Below are positions 63,876-64,000 of a stretch of 64,000 bases of DNA, piece by piece; position 1 is the stretch's first letter, and each line of letters starts with the position of its first letter. The translations under genes were made by a program, and so were the position numbers. Below the pieces are notes generated by a model. It was given only the letters and a program-made list of their open reading frames with translations, searched no databases and was not told the origin of the DNA. Source of the DNA: Slackia isoflavoniconvertens (GTDB lineage: Bacteria; Actinomycetota; Coriobacteriia; Coriobacteriales; Eggerthellaceae); contig NZ_QIBZ01000008.1 in NCBI RefSeq assembly GCF_003725955.1, forward strand, positions 41,864 through 105,863, given 5' to 3'.

Positions 63876-64000
63876 TGTTTCGTCAAGAGGATTTGAGCAA
63901 AAAGAGCATCGGAAATTGAGCAGCCTGAGCATCGGAAGTGCGCACGCTTTCTGAGCGGCTAGCCCTCCTGCATGAGGGCATGGCGGACGCGGTAGGACTC
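63876..64000 (-). mobile_element. partial IS21-family element, terminus at left
   Basis: The sequence from TGTTT at 63876 shows repeated motifs: TTTGAGCAAAAAGAGCATCGG, then GAAATTGAGCAG and GAGCATCGGAA again. They look like the multiple terminal repeats of IS21-family elements, whose ends begin with TG. The adjoining minus-strand frame ends like IstB. The rest of the element lies beyond the window. Confidence 0.55.
63959..64000 (-). CDS. C-terminal end of a probable IstB-type transposition ATPase
   Basis: Only 13 codons and the stop (63959-63961) are in the window: ESYRVRHALMQEG. The G-E-S-x-R-type ending and the flanking terminal repeats suggest IstB of an IS21-family element. A longer window would settle it. 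Confidence 0.45.
   Translation of the reverse strand, partial: ESYRVRHALMQEG

Noticed and set aside
63965..64000. Possible tRNA-Leu 5' half (GGCGGACGCGGTAGGACTC)
   Set aside because: The D-stem would not pair (GAG against CGC) and the same bases fit the C-terminus of an IstB-like frame on the other strand.
1..64000. CRISPR array, integrase or prophage
   Set aside because: No regularly spaced direct repeats, no integrase and no phage structural genes were seen.

Overview
The window is 64 kb of a gene-dense, high-GC chromosome (I estimate about 57% GC; not computed). The gene content points to an anaerobic actinomycetote, most likely a member of the Coriobacteriia (Eggerthellales). The support is an FhaA-FhaB-PP2C-SEDS/PBP-PknB cluster, Hanks-type kinases with FHA partners, a nickel-linked hydrogenase-maturation cluster, a small bacterial ferredoxin, AGCS, NhaC and PanF transporters and an IS1634-type transposase relative. 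The genus is an inference. No CRISPR array, prophage or rRNA was seen, and there is one tRNA.

Layout. 1-5.3 kb (minus): the N-terminal 389 codons of serS, then an overlapping three-gene operon of a secreted or anchored protein, a multi-TM Ser/Thr kinase and an FHA protein. 5.7-7.9 kb: a small acidic membrane protein, tRNA-Leu(CAG), a 2[4Fe-4S] ferredoxin, an HxlR regulator and an unknown protein. 8.2-14.3 kb (plus): nickel/hydrogenase accessory cluster (unknown small protein, NikR, HypF, HypC, HypD, hairpin-rich gap, HypE). 14.5-26 kb: glucose-6-phosphate isomerase, PanF with its DUF997 partner, a transposase-like protein that has lost its DDE residues, a LytTR/LytS two-component pair, a TauE/SafE exporter, a glycosyltransferase and an RlmI-like methyltransferase. 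26-34 kb: a two-component system coupled to purC, a Tat-type secreted protein, and purB flanked by two inverted copies of a hairpin element. 34-42 kb (minus): two TrkA-type proteins, a double-psi beta-barrel protein, two PspC proteins, CorC-like and HlyIII-like proteins, a DUF2797 protein and ferrochelatase. 42-53 kb: a LytR_C lipoprotein with a suspect 5' end, a RelB/YoeB pair, and the cell-wall signalling cluster (a kinase facing FhaA, FhaB, PP2C, a fused SEDS-PBP and PASTA kinase PknB). 53-64 kb: two EamA transporters, folE-HD-folB, an alanine/glycine symporter behind a glycine riboswitch, a dGTPase, an NhaC antiporter, an amidohydrolase and the end of a probable IS21-family element at the right edge.

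Main points. (1) Three dispersed 138-146 bp elements (12861, 32172, 33891) share a 76-nt core and are closed by long complementary arms. The arms differ between copies but stay paired, and two copies flank purB in opposite orientation. (2) The SEDS glycosyltransferase and class B PBP transpeptidase are one 937-residue polypeptide with intact PBP motifs. (3) Two phosphosignalling hubs, three Ser/Thr kinases, three FHA proteins and one PP2C phosphatase occur in one window. (4) An IS1634-family relative under a strong ribosome binding site has all three catalytic acidic residues replaced. Start sites were adjusted by hand using visible Shine-Dalgarno (SD) sequences where the longest reading frame was unlikely. 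No database search was possible.
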